A stretch of DNA of 64,000 bases. Origin: Myxococcus fulvus (GTDB taxonomy: Bacteria > Myxococcota > Myxococcia > Myxococcales > Myxococcaceae). Below are positions 19,112 through 30,211 of this stretch, piece after piece. The stretch covers positions 368,706 through 432,705 of the forward strand of contig NZ_FOIB01000007.1 of assembly GCF_900111765.1 (NCBI RefSeq), read 5' to 3'. The notes below the pieces were generated by a model that did not search any database, was not told the origin of the DNA, and worked only from the letters and a program-made list of their open reading frames with translations. The translations under genes and the position numbers were made by a program. Positions within the stretch are counted from its first letter, which is position 1; every line of letters starts with the position of its first letter.

Positions 19112-19270
19112 ATGCGCGGTGTCATCACCCTGCGAGACGTGGTGTCCAACCTGGGCGTGGTGCTCCGCGAGTTCGGGGCCCTGTGTGTCGTCCGCTGCGT
19201 GGTCGCGTCGCTGTGTCGTCAGCGGACGACCTTCCTGGAAATCGCCGTGCGCTGCTCCAAGCGCACCTGA
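19112..19270 (+). CDS. Possible 52-residue small protein
   Basis: An ATG frame with GGGAG seven bases upstream and almost every third codon position G or C, as in real genes here. It encodes a basic, four-Cys, mostly helical peptide starting MRGVITLRDVVSNLGVVLREF. Not recognised. It sits in an otherwise empty 304-base gap after mutL and ends 18 bases before the barrel gene, so it could share that transcript. A weak promoter-like pair (TTGACC-16-TACGGT, 18998-19025) lies upstream. Confidence 0.5.
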   Translation: MRGVITLRDVVSNLGVVLREFGALCVVRCVVASLCRQRTTFLEIAVRCSKRT

Positions 19271-19288
19271 CCTTCGCCTCCGAGTCCG

Positions 19289-20017
19289 ATGCTCCGTCGC
19301 CTCCTGCCGCCCCTCGTCCTGCTCTTCGCCACTCCCGCCGTCGCCCAGGACGAGGAGGACCCCATCCCCACGTCGCTGGAGGGCGTGGGGCGCATCACCG
19401 TGCAGGGTGGCTGGCGCGTCACCTCCAACGAGACGCTCTACAAGACCTGGTACGGCGTCGAGGCGAACAAGGGCCTGCCCCGGGCGCGCGAGACGGACGG
19501 TGGTCCGCTCGGCGTGGCGACCTTCGCCTACTCCATCTCCGACCTGGTGGAGGTGGGCATCGACCTCTTCTTCTCCGGCTCCAAGCTCTACCTGACCAGC
19601 CCCGGCCTGGAGGGCGCCGCGCCCGTCGAGCGCAGCCTGGAGACGATGGGCTACGGCGCGCTGGTGGGTGTGCGTTTCCAGACGGTGCTCCCGGAGGTCG
19701 GCCCGTATGGCCTGGTGCCCTTCGCGGGGCTCGCCACGGGGCCGGCCATCGCCAGCTCCAAGCTGTCGGGAGAGAAGCTGGAGGACAAGACCACCCAGGC
19801 CTGGGCGGGCTCGCTGGGAGCCACCTGGCGGCTGTCTCCCCGCTGGGGGATTTCCGCCGAGTACCGGTTCATGTTCCTTCGGGGACCCGTGGGACCGGAG
19901 CTGAATGACCAGGGCAAGCGCATCGCCTCGTTCAGCATGGGTGGTAGTTGGATGTCCCTGGGCGTGACGTACACTTTTCCGCCCGAGCCATCCCGCTCGT
20001 TCCCTGGCGGCCTGTAA
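19289..20017 (+). CDS. Outer-membrane beta-barrel protein
   Basis: 242 residues with signal peptide MLRRLLPPLVLLFATPAVA-QDEED. The mature part alternates short hydrophobic strands with Gly/Tyr/Trp turns (GRITVQGGWRVTSNETLY, GYGALVGVRFQTVLPEVGPYGLVPF, WGISAEYRFMFLRGP), ends in SLGVTYTFPPEPSRSF and looks like an OmpW/OmpA-type 8-strand barrel. Substrate or role unknown. Confidence 0.7.
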   Translation: MLRRLLPPLVLLFATPAVAQDEEDPIPTSLEGVGRITVQGGWRVTSNETLYKTWYGVEANKGLPRARETDGGPLGVATFAYSISDLVEVGIDLFFSGSKLYLTSPGLEGAAPVERSLETMGYGALVGVRFQTVLPEVGPYGLVPFAGLATGPAIASSKLSGEKLEDKTTQAWAGSLGATWRLSPRWGISAEYRFMFLRGPVGPELNDQGKRIASFSMGGSWMSLGVTYTFPPEPSRSFPGGL

Positions 20018-20171
20018 CCCGAGCAGGCATGCGCCGAGCAGGTTGAACGCTTCCGGAAATGCGGCGGAACGATTGCGGTGTTCCGCTGCGGAAATTGTCG
20101 CCGTATGACCGGGAGAACTCCTTACGATGCGTGAGTCGGCCGAGATCGTTACCGGGCCCAGGAAGATGTCC

Positions 20172-21140
20172 ATGCCAGAGCAGGCGAAGACCGAGATTGA
20201 TAAGGAATTGGCGGACCTCCGCCGCGAAGTCGTCGAGGCCCGCAACCTCGTCATCAAGAGTGACAACCTGCTGAAGAACCTCCACGCGGAGGTCAAGGCG
20301 GTAGGCAAGCGTCACGAGGACTTCCAGAAGCGTCAGTGGATTTCTTCCGCGGCGGCGTATGTGCTGTTCGCCGTCATCGCGGTGGGCGCGGCGGTGATGA
20401 TCACCAGCGCCCGCTCCTCCAGCGCCACCAATGAGCGCGAGCGCCTGGAGAAGATGGTGGCGGACCTGACGGGCCAGCTGGAGAAGCAGCGCGCGGACAC
20501 GTCCGCGCACCAGACGGCCCAGCGGGGCGCCGCGGAGGTCTACAAGATGATGACCTCGCTGCCCGGCGACGAGCGGCTCAAGGGCATCGACGCGCTGATG
20601 AAGCTGGACACCTCGCGGCTGAGCTCGCTGGAGCGTCAGGCGCTGAATGACCGGGCCACGTCCCTGCGTCGTGAGACGGGCGACGCCGCCTTCGAGCGCG
20701 GGAAGATCGCCTTCCGCAAGAACGAGATGGACCAGGTCGTCTCGGAGATGGAGCGCTTCCTGGCCATGAACCCCCCGAACGAGCAGGCGCTGGACGCGTC
20801 CTTCTTCCTGGGCACGGCCTACAACCAGCTACGCAAGCACGACAAGGCCGTCCCGCTGCTGGCGCGCTTCGTCGAGGGCGACCGCACCTCCAAGACGCGC
20901 GACTACGCCATGCTGCTCCTGGCCCAGTCGTACCAGGAGGTCGGGCAGATGGAGAAGGCGCTGGAGACGGCGCGTGACGCGGCGGGCAGCTACCTCAACA
21001 GCCAGTACCAGCAGCAGTTCCGCAGCCGCATCGCCATGGTGAAGCGCGCCATGAGCGGCAACACGGAGGCCGCGGGTCCGCCTCCGGCCGCCCCCTCCGC
21101 GGCGCCCGCCCAGCAGGTGGCGAGCCCCGCAGGTCAGTAG
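20172..21140 (+). CDS. One-pass membrane protein with coiled coil and TPR domain
   Basis: 322 residues from ATG 20172, which has AGGAAG six bases upstream; ATGs at 20127 and 20166 are in frame but poorly spaced. Order: a coiled coil (about 1-55), one membrane helix (WISSAAAYVLFAVIAVGAAVMI, about 57-78), a second coiled coil (RERLEKMVADLTGQLEKQ), TPR-like helices at about 165-285, and a Pro/Ala tail. Function unknown; probably periplasmic-facing TPRs for protein contacts. Confidence 0.75.
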   Translation: MPEQAKTEIDKELADLRREVVEARNLVIKSDNLLKNLHAEVKAVGKRHEDFQKRQWISSAAAYVLFAVIAVGAAVMITSARSSSATNERERLEKMVADLTGQLEKQRADTSAHQTAQRGAAEVYKMMTSLPGDERLKGIDALMKLDTSRLSSLERQALNDRATSLRRETGDAAFERGKIAFRKNEMDQVVSEMERFLAMNPPNEQALDASFFLGTAYNQLRKHDKAVPLLARFVEGDRTSKTRDYAMLLLAQSYQEVGQMEKALETARDAAGSYLNSQYQQQFRSRIAMVKRAMSGNTEAAGPPPAAPSAAPAQQVASPAGQ

Positions 21141-21228
21141 TCCGGGCCGTACCCCCGCCCGCTTCGCCGGGTGGGGAAACCACGGAAGCGTTGCCACGCG
21201 GGGGCCACGGTCGTAAGACCTGGACCCC

Positions 21229-21744
21229 GTGTCCGCTCCCGACCCCCGCAAAGACCCTCGCTTCCGCCGCTACCGTGGTGCCGCGTATGGGCTCTACATC
21301 GCGCTCACCTCGCTGTTCTCGGTGTGGATCATCGTGAACGTGAGCCGCTCGGTGGCGGCCATGACGCCGGAGAAGCTGCCGCCCGCCTCCGTGACGCTCG
21401 GCTTCCCGGAGTGTCTGGCCGGCGCCCGCGCGCTGTGGGACGAGCTGGAGCTGGGCCGCGAGAAGCTGGTGCGCGTGTCTCCCGCGCGCGACGTGGACCA
21501 GGAATGGATGCGCTTTCGCACCGAGTGGCTGACGCGGCTGCGCGAGCGCGAGTCCCAATGTGACTTGCAGACGCGCGAGCGCGCCCCGCTGCGCACCGTG
21601 TACCGCCGGCTGGAGGCGGTGCTGGACCTCTACACCACGCACGCGGTGCAGTACGCGGACGAGGTGGGCGGCACGGTGGACTCCTTCCACGCGGCCTTCA
21701 AGGCGGCGAGCGCGAGCCCGGCGGCGAAGCCCTCCGCGCCCTGA
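21229..21744 (+). CDS. Small membrane-anchored hypothetical protein
   Basis: 171 residues from GTG 21229. An N-terminal basic stretch (PRKDPRFRRYRG) precedes one membrane helix (AAYGLYIALTSLFSVWIIVNV, about 18-38). The rest is a soluble helical domain with two Cys (FPECLAG, SQCDLQ) and an Ala/Pro tail. Not recognised. Possibly transcribed with the TPR membrane protein 88 bases upstream. It ends six bases before the convergent lipoprotein gene. Confidence 0.7.
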   Translation: MSAPDPRKDPRFRRYRGAAYGLYIALTSLFSVWIIVNVSRSVAAMTPEKLPPASVTLGFPECLAGARALWDELELGREKLVRVSPARDVDQEWMRFRTEWLTRLRERESQCDLQTRERAPLRTVYRRLEAVLDLYTTHAVQYADEVGGTVDSFHAAFKAASASPAAKPSAP

Positions 21745-21750
21745 GCGCTT

Positions 21751-23379
21751 TCAGCGGATGGGCAGCAGCGCGGTGTAGCGGCCCAGCGTGTCCGTCACGG
21801 ACTGGGCCAGCAGCACGGAGGTGGGACGGCCCTCCACGTTCACCACCCGATAGAAGCGGATGGACGCGAAGGCCAGGCCCGGGGGCACGCCCGGCTCGCG
21901 CGCGAAGGACAGCGCGCGGCCTCGCAGCGTGCGCCCACGCTGGAGGGAGAAGGTGGGCACCGCCTGCTCGACGCCGTCGCTCCCGGGCACCACGGAGACG
22001 AAGCGGCTGATGCGCGGCAGGTTCTCCCCGGGCACGGCGTCCAGCCGGTACAGCGCCGGGTCCAACCGCAGCGAGTATTCGCCGTTGCCGTCGGTGATGG
22101 TCTCCGTGGCCAGGTCGGGCGGCAGGCGTCGCCCCGAGACGGTGTCCACGGGCTCCACCACCAGTCTCACGCCGGCCGCGGGCGTCGTGTCATCGGGCAG
22201 CCGCAGCAGGCCGCGCACCAGGCGTCGCTCGGCGCAGACCACGTCTGGCAGCACCGTGTCCGTGCGCGGCACCACCGCGTTGGTGAGGGTGAGCCCGGAG
22301 GCGGCGCCGGGCGGCGGCACCACCACCAGCTCCAGCGGCGTCTCCGCGGGGCTGGGCAGTGAGCGCAGCTCGAAGCGGCCCTCCAGGTCCGTGGTGGCGA
22401 GCGGGCTCGCGAAGGTGCCGCCTCCGCTCACGCGCCCCTGGAGCGACACCGTGGCGGCGGCGACGGGGCGGCCATCCAGCGCCACCACGCGGCCCGTCAC
22501 CCGCACTGGCGCGCCGAAGTCTCCCAGCTCCAGCTCCACCGGAGCCGTCGGGTCCACGGGGAAGGTCTGCTGGGGGATGAGCGCGTCGTCGTGCAGGGCC
22601 GTCACCCGGAGGAGCACGGTGCTGGCGCTCGCGGCCTCGGGAGCCAGCGCGAGCGAGAAGGCGCCCGTGGAGGCCGTGACGGGGATGCGCTGGGAGAGCG
22701 GACGCAGCTGGGCGTCCAGGGCCTCCACCGCGAGCCCTGCGGGGACGGGGGCACCGTCATGGAGCGCCACCTGGCCCTGCACCCGCACGACGGTGTTGGG
22801 GGCGGGGAGCAGCCACTGCATCGCGAGCGTCTCGCCCGGGGACACGGTGCCGGTGTTCGTCACCGGCGGGACGTCCGGGTCCTCGGCCAGCAGCGTCACC
22901 GCGTACTGGCCGCTGGCGACGGGGAGCGTCCACTGTCCGTTGTCGGGGACGATCAGCGCCTGGTGGTAGCGGGCCACGCCGGGGATGAGGGCGCTGGTGC
23001 CGATGGCGCGCACGAAGAGCGGATCCGAATAGGGGCGGGTGGGGGGGCCCGACGGCGCGGGCGGCGTCACCGTGGCGCGCGACACCAGGCCTCGCACGGA
23101 CGCCTCGCCGAAGAGCTGCAGGTTCTGCTCGGCGCGAAGGCGCCCCACCGGGAAGTCCTGGGCGTACAGGCCCAGCGCCGGGTTGGGCGTCACCTCCACC
23201 ACGATGTCCTGGCCCGGGTCTCCGCACCCGTCGACGAAGCACGTCTCGTTGGCGGAGCAGTCCGCGTCGGAGGTGCAGACGAGGAGCGAGTCCGCCGGGG
23301 GCTCCTCCAGCAGGGCGCAGCGGGTGTTGCCGGACAGCAGCACCAGCGCGGCCAGGAGCCGGGCGGGAGCGCGGGTCAT
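21751..23379 (-). CDS. Secreted multi-domain protein with carboxypeptidase-regulatory-like repeats
   Basis: 542 residues. Signal peptide MTRAPARLLAALVLLSGNTRC, with Cys21 in a weak lipobox, so it may be a lipoprotein. A short Cys-rich unit (CTSDADCSANETCFVDGCG) resembles the units of the lipoprotein at 10059. At least three CNA-B/carboxypeptidase-regulatory beta-sandwiches follow (VTGRVVALDGRPVAAATVSLQG, TTDLEGRFELRSLP, TDGNGEYSLRLDPALYRLDA). Likely surface-exposed. Its start overlaps the upstream lipoprotein stop by four bases. Confidence 0.75.
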   Translation of the reverse strand: MTRAPARLLAALVLLSGNTRCALLEEPPADSLLVCTSDADCSANETCFVDGCGDPGQDIVVEVTPNPALGLYAQDFPVGRLRAEQNLQLFGEASVRGLVSRATVTPPAPSGPPTRPYSDPLFVRAIGTSALIPGVARYHQALIVPDNGQWTLPVASGQYAVTLLAEDPDVPPVTNTGTVSPGETLAMQWLLPAPNTVVRVQGQVALHDGAPVPAGLAVEALDAQLRPLSQRIPVTASTGAFSLALAPEAASASTVLLRVTALHDDALIPQQTFPVDPTAPVELELGDFGAPVRVTGRVVALDGRPVAAATVSLQGRVSGGGTFASPLATTDLEGRFELRSLPSPAETPLELVVVPPPGAASGLTLTNAVVPRTDTVLPDVVCAERRLVRGLLRLPDDTTPAAGVRLVVEPVDTVSGRRLPPDLATETITDGNGEYSLRLDPALYRLDAVPGENLPRISRFVSVVPGSDGVEQAVPTFSLQRGRTLRGRALSFAREPGVPPGLAFASIRFYRVVNVEGRPTSVLLAQSVTDTLGRYTALLPIR

Positions 23380-23909
23380 CGGCAGTCCCCCTGCACCGTG
23401 TTCACCACCCAGAAGTAGCTGACCACGAAGCCCGGGTCGATGATGGTGCCTCCGTCGGGCAGGTTCACCACGCGAGACTCGGGCTGCCGGTCCGTCAGCT
23501 CCGCGTCGCTCACCAGGGCCTCGACCAGGTGCTGGCCCGGTGCGCTCAGCTCCGAGTTCGCGGAGGCCAGGTTGATGCGCAGCGTGCCGCGGTCCGGCCG
23601 GCGCGCCTCGCCGTTGTTGGTGAGGGCGATCTCCCGGTAGGGCCCGCGCGGGTCCTGCGGGTTGTAGTCGATGAACCAGTGCACCTTGATGCGGTCATCG
23701 ACGTCCGGGTCCTCCACGGCGACCTCGAACGTCAGCTCGCACCGCGTGGCGCCGAAGTCCCGGATGATGCGCTCTTCGGGCAGCACCAGCGACTCGATGA
23801 TGCGCGGCGAGCGGTTCATGAACCGGGGCACATCATCGAGCAGGGTGTCGTCCTGGGGCAGCAGACAGCCGACGAGCAGCAGGCCCAGGGCCGAGGCCAG
23901 GACACACAT
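23376..23909 (-). CDS. Lipoprotein
   Basis: 177 residues from ATG 23909 (MCVLASALGLLLVGC), lipobox LVGC with Cys at residue 15. The mature part includes a PKD/Ig-like beta-sandwich signature (FEVAVEDPDVDDRIKVHWFIDY). Function unknown. Coupled (ATGA) to the next gene, so the two probably act together at the cell surface. Lies 80 bases after the sigma54 activator gene on the same strand. Confidence 0.7.
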   Translation of the reverse strand: MCVLASALGLLLVGCLLPQDDTLLDDVPRFMNRSPRIIESLVLPEERIIRDFGATRCELTFEVAVEDPDVDDRIKVHWFIDYNPQDPRGPYREIALTNNGEARRPDRGTLRINLASANSELSAPGQHLVEALVSDAELTDRQPESRVVNLPDGGTIIDPGFVVSYFWVVNTVQGDCR

Positions 23910-23989
23910 CGCCTGTCCCTGGCCGGGAGGCCTGTCCCTGGTTGCTCGCGCCGTCGTCGAATCCATCCGCGGTGTGTCCGGGGCCGCCG

Positions 23990-25885
<1,896 letters not shown>

Positions 25886-25914
25886 AGGGCTTCACGTACC
25901 TGGAGGTTGGAGGC

Positions 25915-26928
25915 TCAGAAGGTGAGGGAGAGGGCGACGCCGCCGCCGCCGGAGGTGGGGTACACGCCCACGCGCGCGGTGGTGCGCGGCGCGGTGGCGC
26001 GGGGAGTCAGGACCTGGGAGCGCGGCGTGTCACGCGATGGAGGCTCGCGCGTCTCCACGGTGGTGCGCACCACCTGGTCCTCGTGGTGGTACAGCGCGTC
26101 CACCACGCCCAGGGCGTAGATGGTGTAGAAGCCCGCGGCCGAGGCCAGCTTGAGCAGCTGCCAGGTGTCGCGCTGGCGCTCGCGGCTGGTGGGGATGAAG
26201 CGGATGGTGATGGAGGCCCGGCCGTCGTCGTCGAGCACGTTGTCCAGCTCGAGCGTGCGCTCCTCGAAGAGCGACTCGTAGGCGAAGTAGGAGATGATGC
26301 TCGTCACCGCGAGCACACCCTCGGTGGCGGCGAAGACGATGCCCAGGCTGTTGCGGCCCTGCTGGAACTGGCCCGCGCCGAAGGGGACGAAGTTGACCAG
26401 GAAGTTGCGCTTCTCCACGGTGCGCACGTTGACCTGGCTGGCCAGCTCCTCGGCGCGGCGGCGCAGCACCTCGGCCTCCACGCGCTCGCGCTCGCGGCGC
26501 TCGGTCTCCGCCTTCTCGCGCTCCTGGCGCAGCCGGCGCTCCTGACGCAGGAACTCCAGCTCGTTGGTCATGTCGTCCTTGATGCCCTCCAGGAAGGCCA
26601 CCGCGGGGGGCGGGACGACGAACGGGTCCAGGCTGAAGTCCGGGTCCAACCGGAGCAGGGCGCGCAGGTGGCGCGAGGCCTCCTCCGTGCGGCCCAGGTT
26701 GAACGCGGCCAGGCCCGCCAGCTTGTGCAGCTCCACCAGCTCGTCCTCGCCCAGCCCGCCCCGGTCGATGCGCGCGCCGGCGCGGTCCAGGACCTCGGCG
26801 TACTTGCCGTACTCGAAGCTGGCGCGCAGGGCCGTGACCTCCGGGTCCCCGGTGTCCTCCTGCGCGAGCGAGGCGGCTGGCGTCCACAGCACGAGCCAGA
26901 GCGAGATGAGCGCGAGCCCACGGTTCAT
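25915..26928 (-). CDS. Secreted TPR / coiled-coil protein with C-terminal membrane segments
   Basis: 337 residues. Signal peptide MNRGLALISLWLVLWTPAASLA-QED. TPR-like helices at about 30-105 (LHKLAGLAAFNLGRTEEASRHL), a charged coiled coil at about 120-165 (ERRLRQEREKAETERRERER), then a Gly-rich, hydrophobic region (NFVPFGAGQFQQGRNSLGIVFAATEG) typical of TPR proteins that end in two membrane helices. Function unknown. The start overlaps the kinase stop by four bases, so it is cotranslated with it. Confidence 0.75.
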   Translation of the reverse strand: MNRGLALISLWLVLWTPAASLAQEDTGDPEVTALRASFEYGKYAEVLDRAGARIDRGGLGEDELVELHKLAGLAAFNLGRTEEASRHLRALLRLDPDFSLDPFVVPPPAVAFLEGIKDDMTNELEFLRQERRLRQEREKAETERRERERVEAEVLRRRAEELASQVNVRTVEKRNFLVNFVPFGAGQFQQGRNSLGIVFAATEGVLAVTSIISYFAYESLFEERTLELDNVLDDDGRASITIRFIPTSRERQRDTWQLLKLASAAGFYTIYALGVVDALYHHEDQVVRTTVETREPPSRDTPRSQVLTPRATAPRTTARVGVYPTSGGGGVALSLTF

Positions 26929-28940
26929 TCGGGGGACAGGCTCCCGGCCACGAGCGTCGGCTCTCCCGGGCGCAGCTGTACGACGCGGCGCTCCGTCTTG
27001 TAGCCGGGGTGGGAGATCTCCACCGCGACGGTGTGGAGGAAGCCCGCGGGGCCGCGCGGCGCGCGAATCTCGAACGGGTGCTGGACGCTGTCGCGCGCGG
27101 TGCGCACCTGGTCGCCCACGCGCACGGTGGCCTCGGCGGGCGTGTACTCGAGCGAGAGCGGCGACGGCTTGGGCTGGGCGCCCAGGTGGAAGCGGTTCTC
27201 GCCGTCGGACTGGACCTCGATGTCCTCCTTCACGTCCAGGCAGTAGTCGCAGGAGATGGTGACGGTGTGGCGCCCCGGGGACAGCTCCACGTCGTGCTTC
27301 GACAGGGCCTGGGCGCTCGGCGCGCCGTCGCCCACGCGGATGATTCCGAAGGGCCGCACCAGGATGGTGGCGAAGACCTTCTTCGCCCCGGGCTGCCGTC
27401 CGGCGACGCGCTCCTCACCGGGGCCTCCCGGCGCGCGCGCATCGTCCGCGGCGCGAGGCGTGCTGCCCACCATGCGCGGACCGCCCGTGCGCGGGGAGGG
27501 GCCACCCGGGACCACGGACAGCGTGTCGGCGCGGGTGCCCGGGGCATCGGTGGGTTGGGTCTTGGAGGCCACGCCGCGCGAGGGCTCGGGCCGGCCCGTC
27601 GGCGGCCGCACGGCGGGGGCCAGGCTCGAGCCAGGGGGCGTGGGCTTCGGGGCCGTGTCCTTCGACCCGGGCGTGTCGGTGGAGGAGGGTGCCGTCGAAT
27701 CGGGGCCGCTCTGCTCCCGCCCTCCGGACGTCATGGAGGGGCCCGTGGAGGGCACGCTCACCTCGGGCGGATGGGACGCGGCGTCGGCGGGCGCGTGGTA
27801 CAGCTTGTAGCCGCCGATGCTCAAGGCCGTGAGGGACGCGAGCCCCACCGCGAGCCGGATGCCGCGCCGTCGCCACTTCCGCGCGCGCTGCGCCCGCTGG
27901 ATGCCCTTGAGCAGTCCCAGCGCGCGCGCGTTCTGCGCGTCCAGCGCCAGCACCTGGTTGAGACAGCCGAGCGCGCGGGGCGTGCGCTTCTCCGCGAGCA
28001 GCCGCTCCCCGCGCTCCAGCAGCGACGCGACGATGCGCTGGCGTGCCAGCTTCCGGTACGACGGCGGGTCGGCGAAGAAGGACACCAGCTCTTCGCCCAC
28101 GCGCGCGAAGCCCAGGCCCGCCAGGTAGTCGGCGAGCGCGTCTCGCAGCTTGCCGGCATCCGGGTAGCGCTGGCCCGGGTCTCTCTGCAGGCAGCGCGCG
28201 CAGATGTCCGCCAGCTCATCCGACAGACACGGGACGCGGCGGCGCGGGTCCTCGTAGTCGCCGTCGAGGATGCGCTTGAGCGTGGCCGTGGTGTTGGGCG
28301 CGGAGAAGGGCAGCCGGCCCGTCATGGCCGCGTAGAACATGATGCCCACGCTGAAGACGTCCGCCTCGGGGCCGGCCTCCAGGCCCTCGATGATTTCGGG
28401 GGACATGTGCGCGGGCGAGCCCACGAGCGTGCCCGTCACCGTCATCCGCTCCTCGATGTCGAGCAGCCGCGCGATGCCGAAGTCCATGAGCTTGAGGATG
28501 CCGTCCTCGCGCACCATGACGTTCTCGGGCTTCAAGTCGCGGTGGATGACGCCCGCCTCGTGCGCATGCGCGAGCGCCGCGGCCAGCTCGTGGATGACCA
28601 TGGCCGCCAGCTCCGGCGGATCCATGGGCCCCTCGTCGAGCACCGTCTTGAGCGTCTGGCCGCGGATGTACTCGGTGACGATGAACGCGTCCTGCGCGTC
28701 CGCGGCGGAGAAGTCGAACACCTCCAGGATGTTGGGGTGGTGCAGCTTGGCCACCGCGCGGGCCTCGCGCGCGAGCCTCCGCCGCGACTCGTCCTTGCCC
28801 GCAAGGTGGGGGTGCAGCACCTTCACGGCCACTTCACGGTCCAGGGCGGTGTCGAGCCCCTTGTACACGACGCTCATGCCCCCCGAGCCGAGTTGCTCGA
28901 GGATGCGATAGCGACCGATATGGCGGCCGACGAGCGTCAT
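26925..28940 (-). CDS. pkn4: Membrane Ser/Thr protein kinase, Pkn4-like
   Basis: 671 residues from ATG 28940 (MTLVGRHIGRYRILEQLG). The Hanks kinase domain (about 10-270) is complete: GSGGMSVVYKG, VAVKVL, HRDLKPENVM, DFGIARL, SPAHMSPE. After a helical stretch there is one membrane helix (about 356-376, IRLAVGLASLTALSIGGY), a Pro/Ser/Thr-rich spacer and a C-terminal PEGA-like domain (YTPAEATVRVGD). In M. xanthus, Pkn4 is encoded next to pfk and phosphorylates phosphofructokinase; the same order here (32 bases after pfk) supports orthology. I assign the symbol from context as well as sequence. Confidence 0.88.
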   Translation of the reverse strand: MTLVGRHIGRYRILEQLGSGGMSVVYKGLDTALDREVAVKVLHPHLAGKDESRRRLAREARAVAKLHHPNILEVFDFSAADAQDAFIVTEYIRGQTLKTVLDEGPMDPPELAAMVIHELAAALAHAHEAGVIHRDLKPENVMVREDGILKLMDFGIARLLDIEERMTVTGTLVGSPAHMSPEIIEGLEAGPEADVFSVGIMFYAAMTGRLPFSAPNTTATLKRILDGDYEDPRRRVPCLSDELADICARCLQRDPGQRYPDAGKLRDALADYLAGLGFARVGEELVSFFADPPSYRKLARQRIVASLLERGERLLAEKRTPRALGCLNQVLALDAQNARALGLLKGIQRAQRARKWRRRGIRLAVGLASLTALSIGGYKLYHAPADAASHPPEVSVPSTGPSMTSGGREQSGPDSTAPSSTDTPGSKDTAPKPTPPGSSLAPAVRPPTGRPEPSRGVASKTQPTDAPGTRADTLSVVPGGPSPRTGGPRMVGSTPRAADDARAPGGPGEERVAGRQPGAKKVFATILVRPFGIIRVGDGAPSAQALSKHDVELSPGRHTVTISCDYCLDVKEDIEVQSDGENRFHLGAQPKPSPLSLEYTPAEATVRVGDQVRTARDSVQHPFEIRAPRGPAGFLHTVAVEISHPGYKTERRVVQLRPGEPTLVAGSLSPE

Positions 28941-28972
28941 GACGTGTGCGGCGAAAGTGCCTTCCCCCTCCC

Positions 28973-30070
28973 TCAGTCCCCGAAGCTGATGCCCATGCTC
29001 TTCGCGAAGCGCACCAGCTCGCCGGACGCATCCACCCGGCGCTCCTTGCGCGACTCGCTCAGCGGTACCGCGACGATCTCCCCGGCGCGCAGGGCCACCA
29101 TGTGGTCCCACTGTCCATCGCGCACCAGGTCCAGCACCTTGCAACCATAGCGCGTGGCGAGCACGCGGTCCGCCGCGCTCGGGCTGCCACCGCGCTGCAG
29201 GTGGCCCAGCACGTTCACGCGAATCTCCGCGTCCAGGTGCTGCGCCAGCAGGTCCGCGCACACCTTGCCGGAGCCGCCCAGCCGCACCACGCCGCGTCCG
29301 GGCACGTCCTCGGCCTTGTCCAGCACGGCCAGCGTGCCGCCCACGGGGAAGGCGCCCTCGGAGATGGCGATGATGGAGAAGCTGCGGCGGCGCGTGGCCC
29401 TGCGGCGCAGCTTCTCCACGATGGACTCCACCCGGTAGGGAATCTCCGGGATGAGGATGACGTCCGCTCCGCCGGCGAGCCCGCTCTCGAGCGTGAGGAA
29501 GCCCGCGTGCCGGCCCATGATCTCCACCAGCATCACCCGGTCATGCGCCTCCGCCGTGGAGTGCAGCCGGTCCAACGCCTCCGTCACGATGAGGCGCGCG
29601 GTGTCGAAGCCGAACGTCTGGTCCGTCCCGCTCAAGTCGTTGTCGATGGTCTTCGGACAGCCCACCACCTTGAGGCCCTTCTCGCTGAGCCGGTGGCCGA
29701 TGGACAGCGTGCCGTCTCCGCCCACCGCGACGACGCCGTCGAGCTTCAGCTCCTCGCAGCGGCGCAGCACGGCGTCGGACACATCGCGCTCCACCCAACG
29801 TTCACCCTCCCTGAAGGCGTAGATGAAGGGGTTGGCGCGGTTGGACGTGCCCAGGATGGTGCCGCCCTTGGGGAGGATGCCGCGCGTGTCCTCCTCGGTG
29901 AGGGGACGCGTGAGGTCGGGCTCCACCAGGCCCATGTAGCCGTTCTCGATGCCGACGAACTCGTGGCCGAACTCGTGCGTGCCCCGCTTGACGAGGCCGC
30001 GGATGAGCGCGTTGAGCCCGGGGCAGTCTCCGCCACCGGTGAGGACTCCGAGTCTCAGTGAACGGGCCAT
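28973..30070 (-). CDS. pfk: 6-phosphofructokinase
   Basis: 365 residues. Converts fructose 6-phosphate to fructose 1,6-bisphosphate. Motifs: LTGGGDCPGLNALIRG, VAVGGDGTLSIG, CPKTIDNDLSGTDQTFGFDTA and EIMGRHAGF. GGDGT (Gly at the E. coli 104 position) indicates ATP as donor, while Lys in PKTIDND (E. coli Gly124) is the residue seen in PPi-dependent enzymes; the mixed pair is known in an ATP-using clade. A sigma70-like promoter lies at 30131-30160, and pkn4 follows on the same transcript. Confidence 0.94.
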   Translation of the reverse strand: MARSLRLGVLTGGGDCPGLNALIRGLVKRGTHEFGHEFVGIENGYMGLVEPDLTRPLTEEDTRGILPKGGTILGTSNRANPFIYAFREGERWVERDVSDAVLRRCEELKLDGVVAVGGDGTLSIGHRLSEKGLKVVGCPKTIDNDLSGTDQTFGFDTARLIVTEALDRLHSTAEAHDRVMLVEIMGRHAGFLTLESGLAGGADVILIPEIPYRVESIVEKLRRRATRRRSFSIIAISEGAFPVGGTLAVLDKAEDVPGRGVVRLGGSGKVCADLLAQHLDAEIRVNVLGHLQRGGSPSAADRVLATRYGCKVLDLVRDGQWDHMVALRAGEIVAVPLSESRKERRVDASGELVRFAKSMGISFGD

Positions 30071-30130
30071 AGGGGTCGGACGCGGGTGTCAGAGGGAGGA
30101 GTGCCCACCATGACAGGGACGTCGGACCTG

Positions 30131-30160
30131 ATGATAGGAGGCCCCCGCGCCGGGGTGCAA
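30131..30160 (-). promoter_or_regulatory. Sigma70-type promoter for pfk-pkn4
   Basis: On the minus strand TTGCAC (30160-30155), an 18-base spacer and TATCAT (30136-30131, five of six to TATAAT). Predicted start near 30124, leaving a leader of about 54 bases before the pfk ATG. Confidence 0.55.
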
Positions 30161-30211
30161 CGCGCGAATCACCTCATGGATCGGATTTCCGAGTGGAAAC
30201 GCGAGCTTCCA

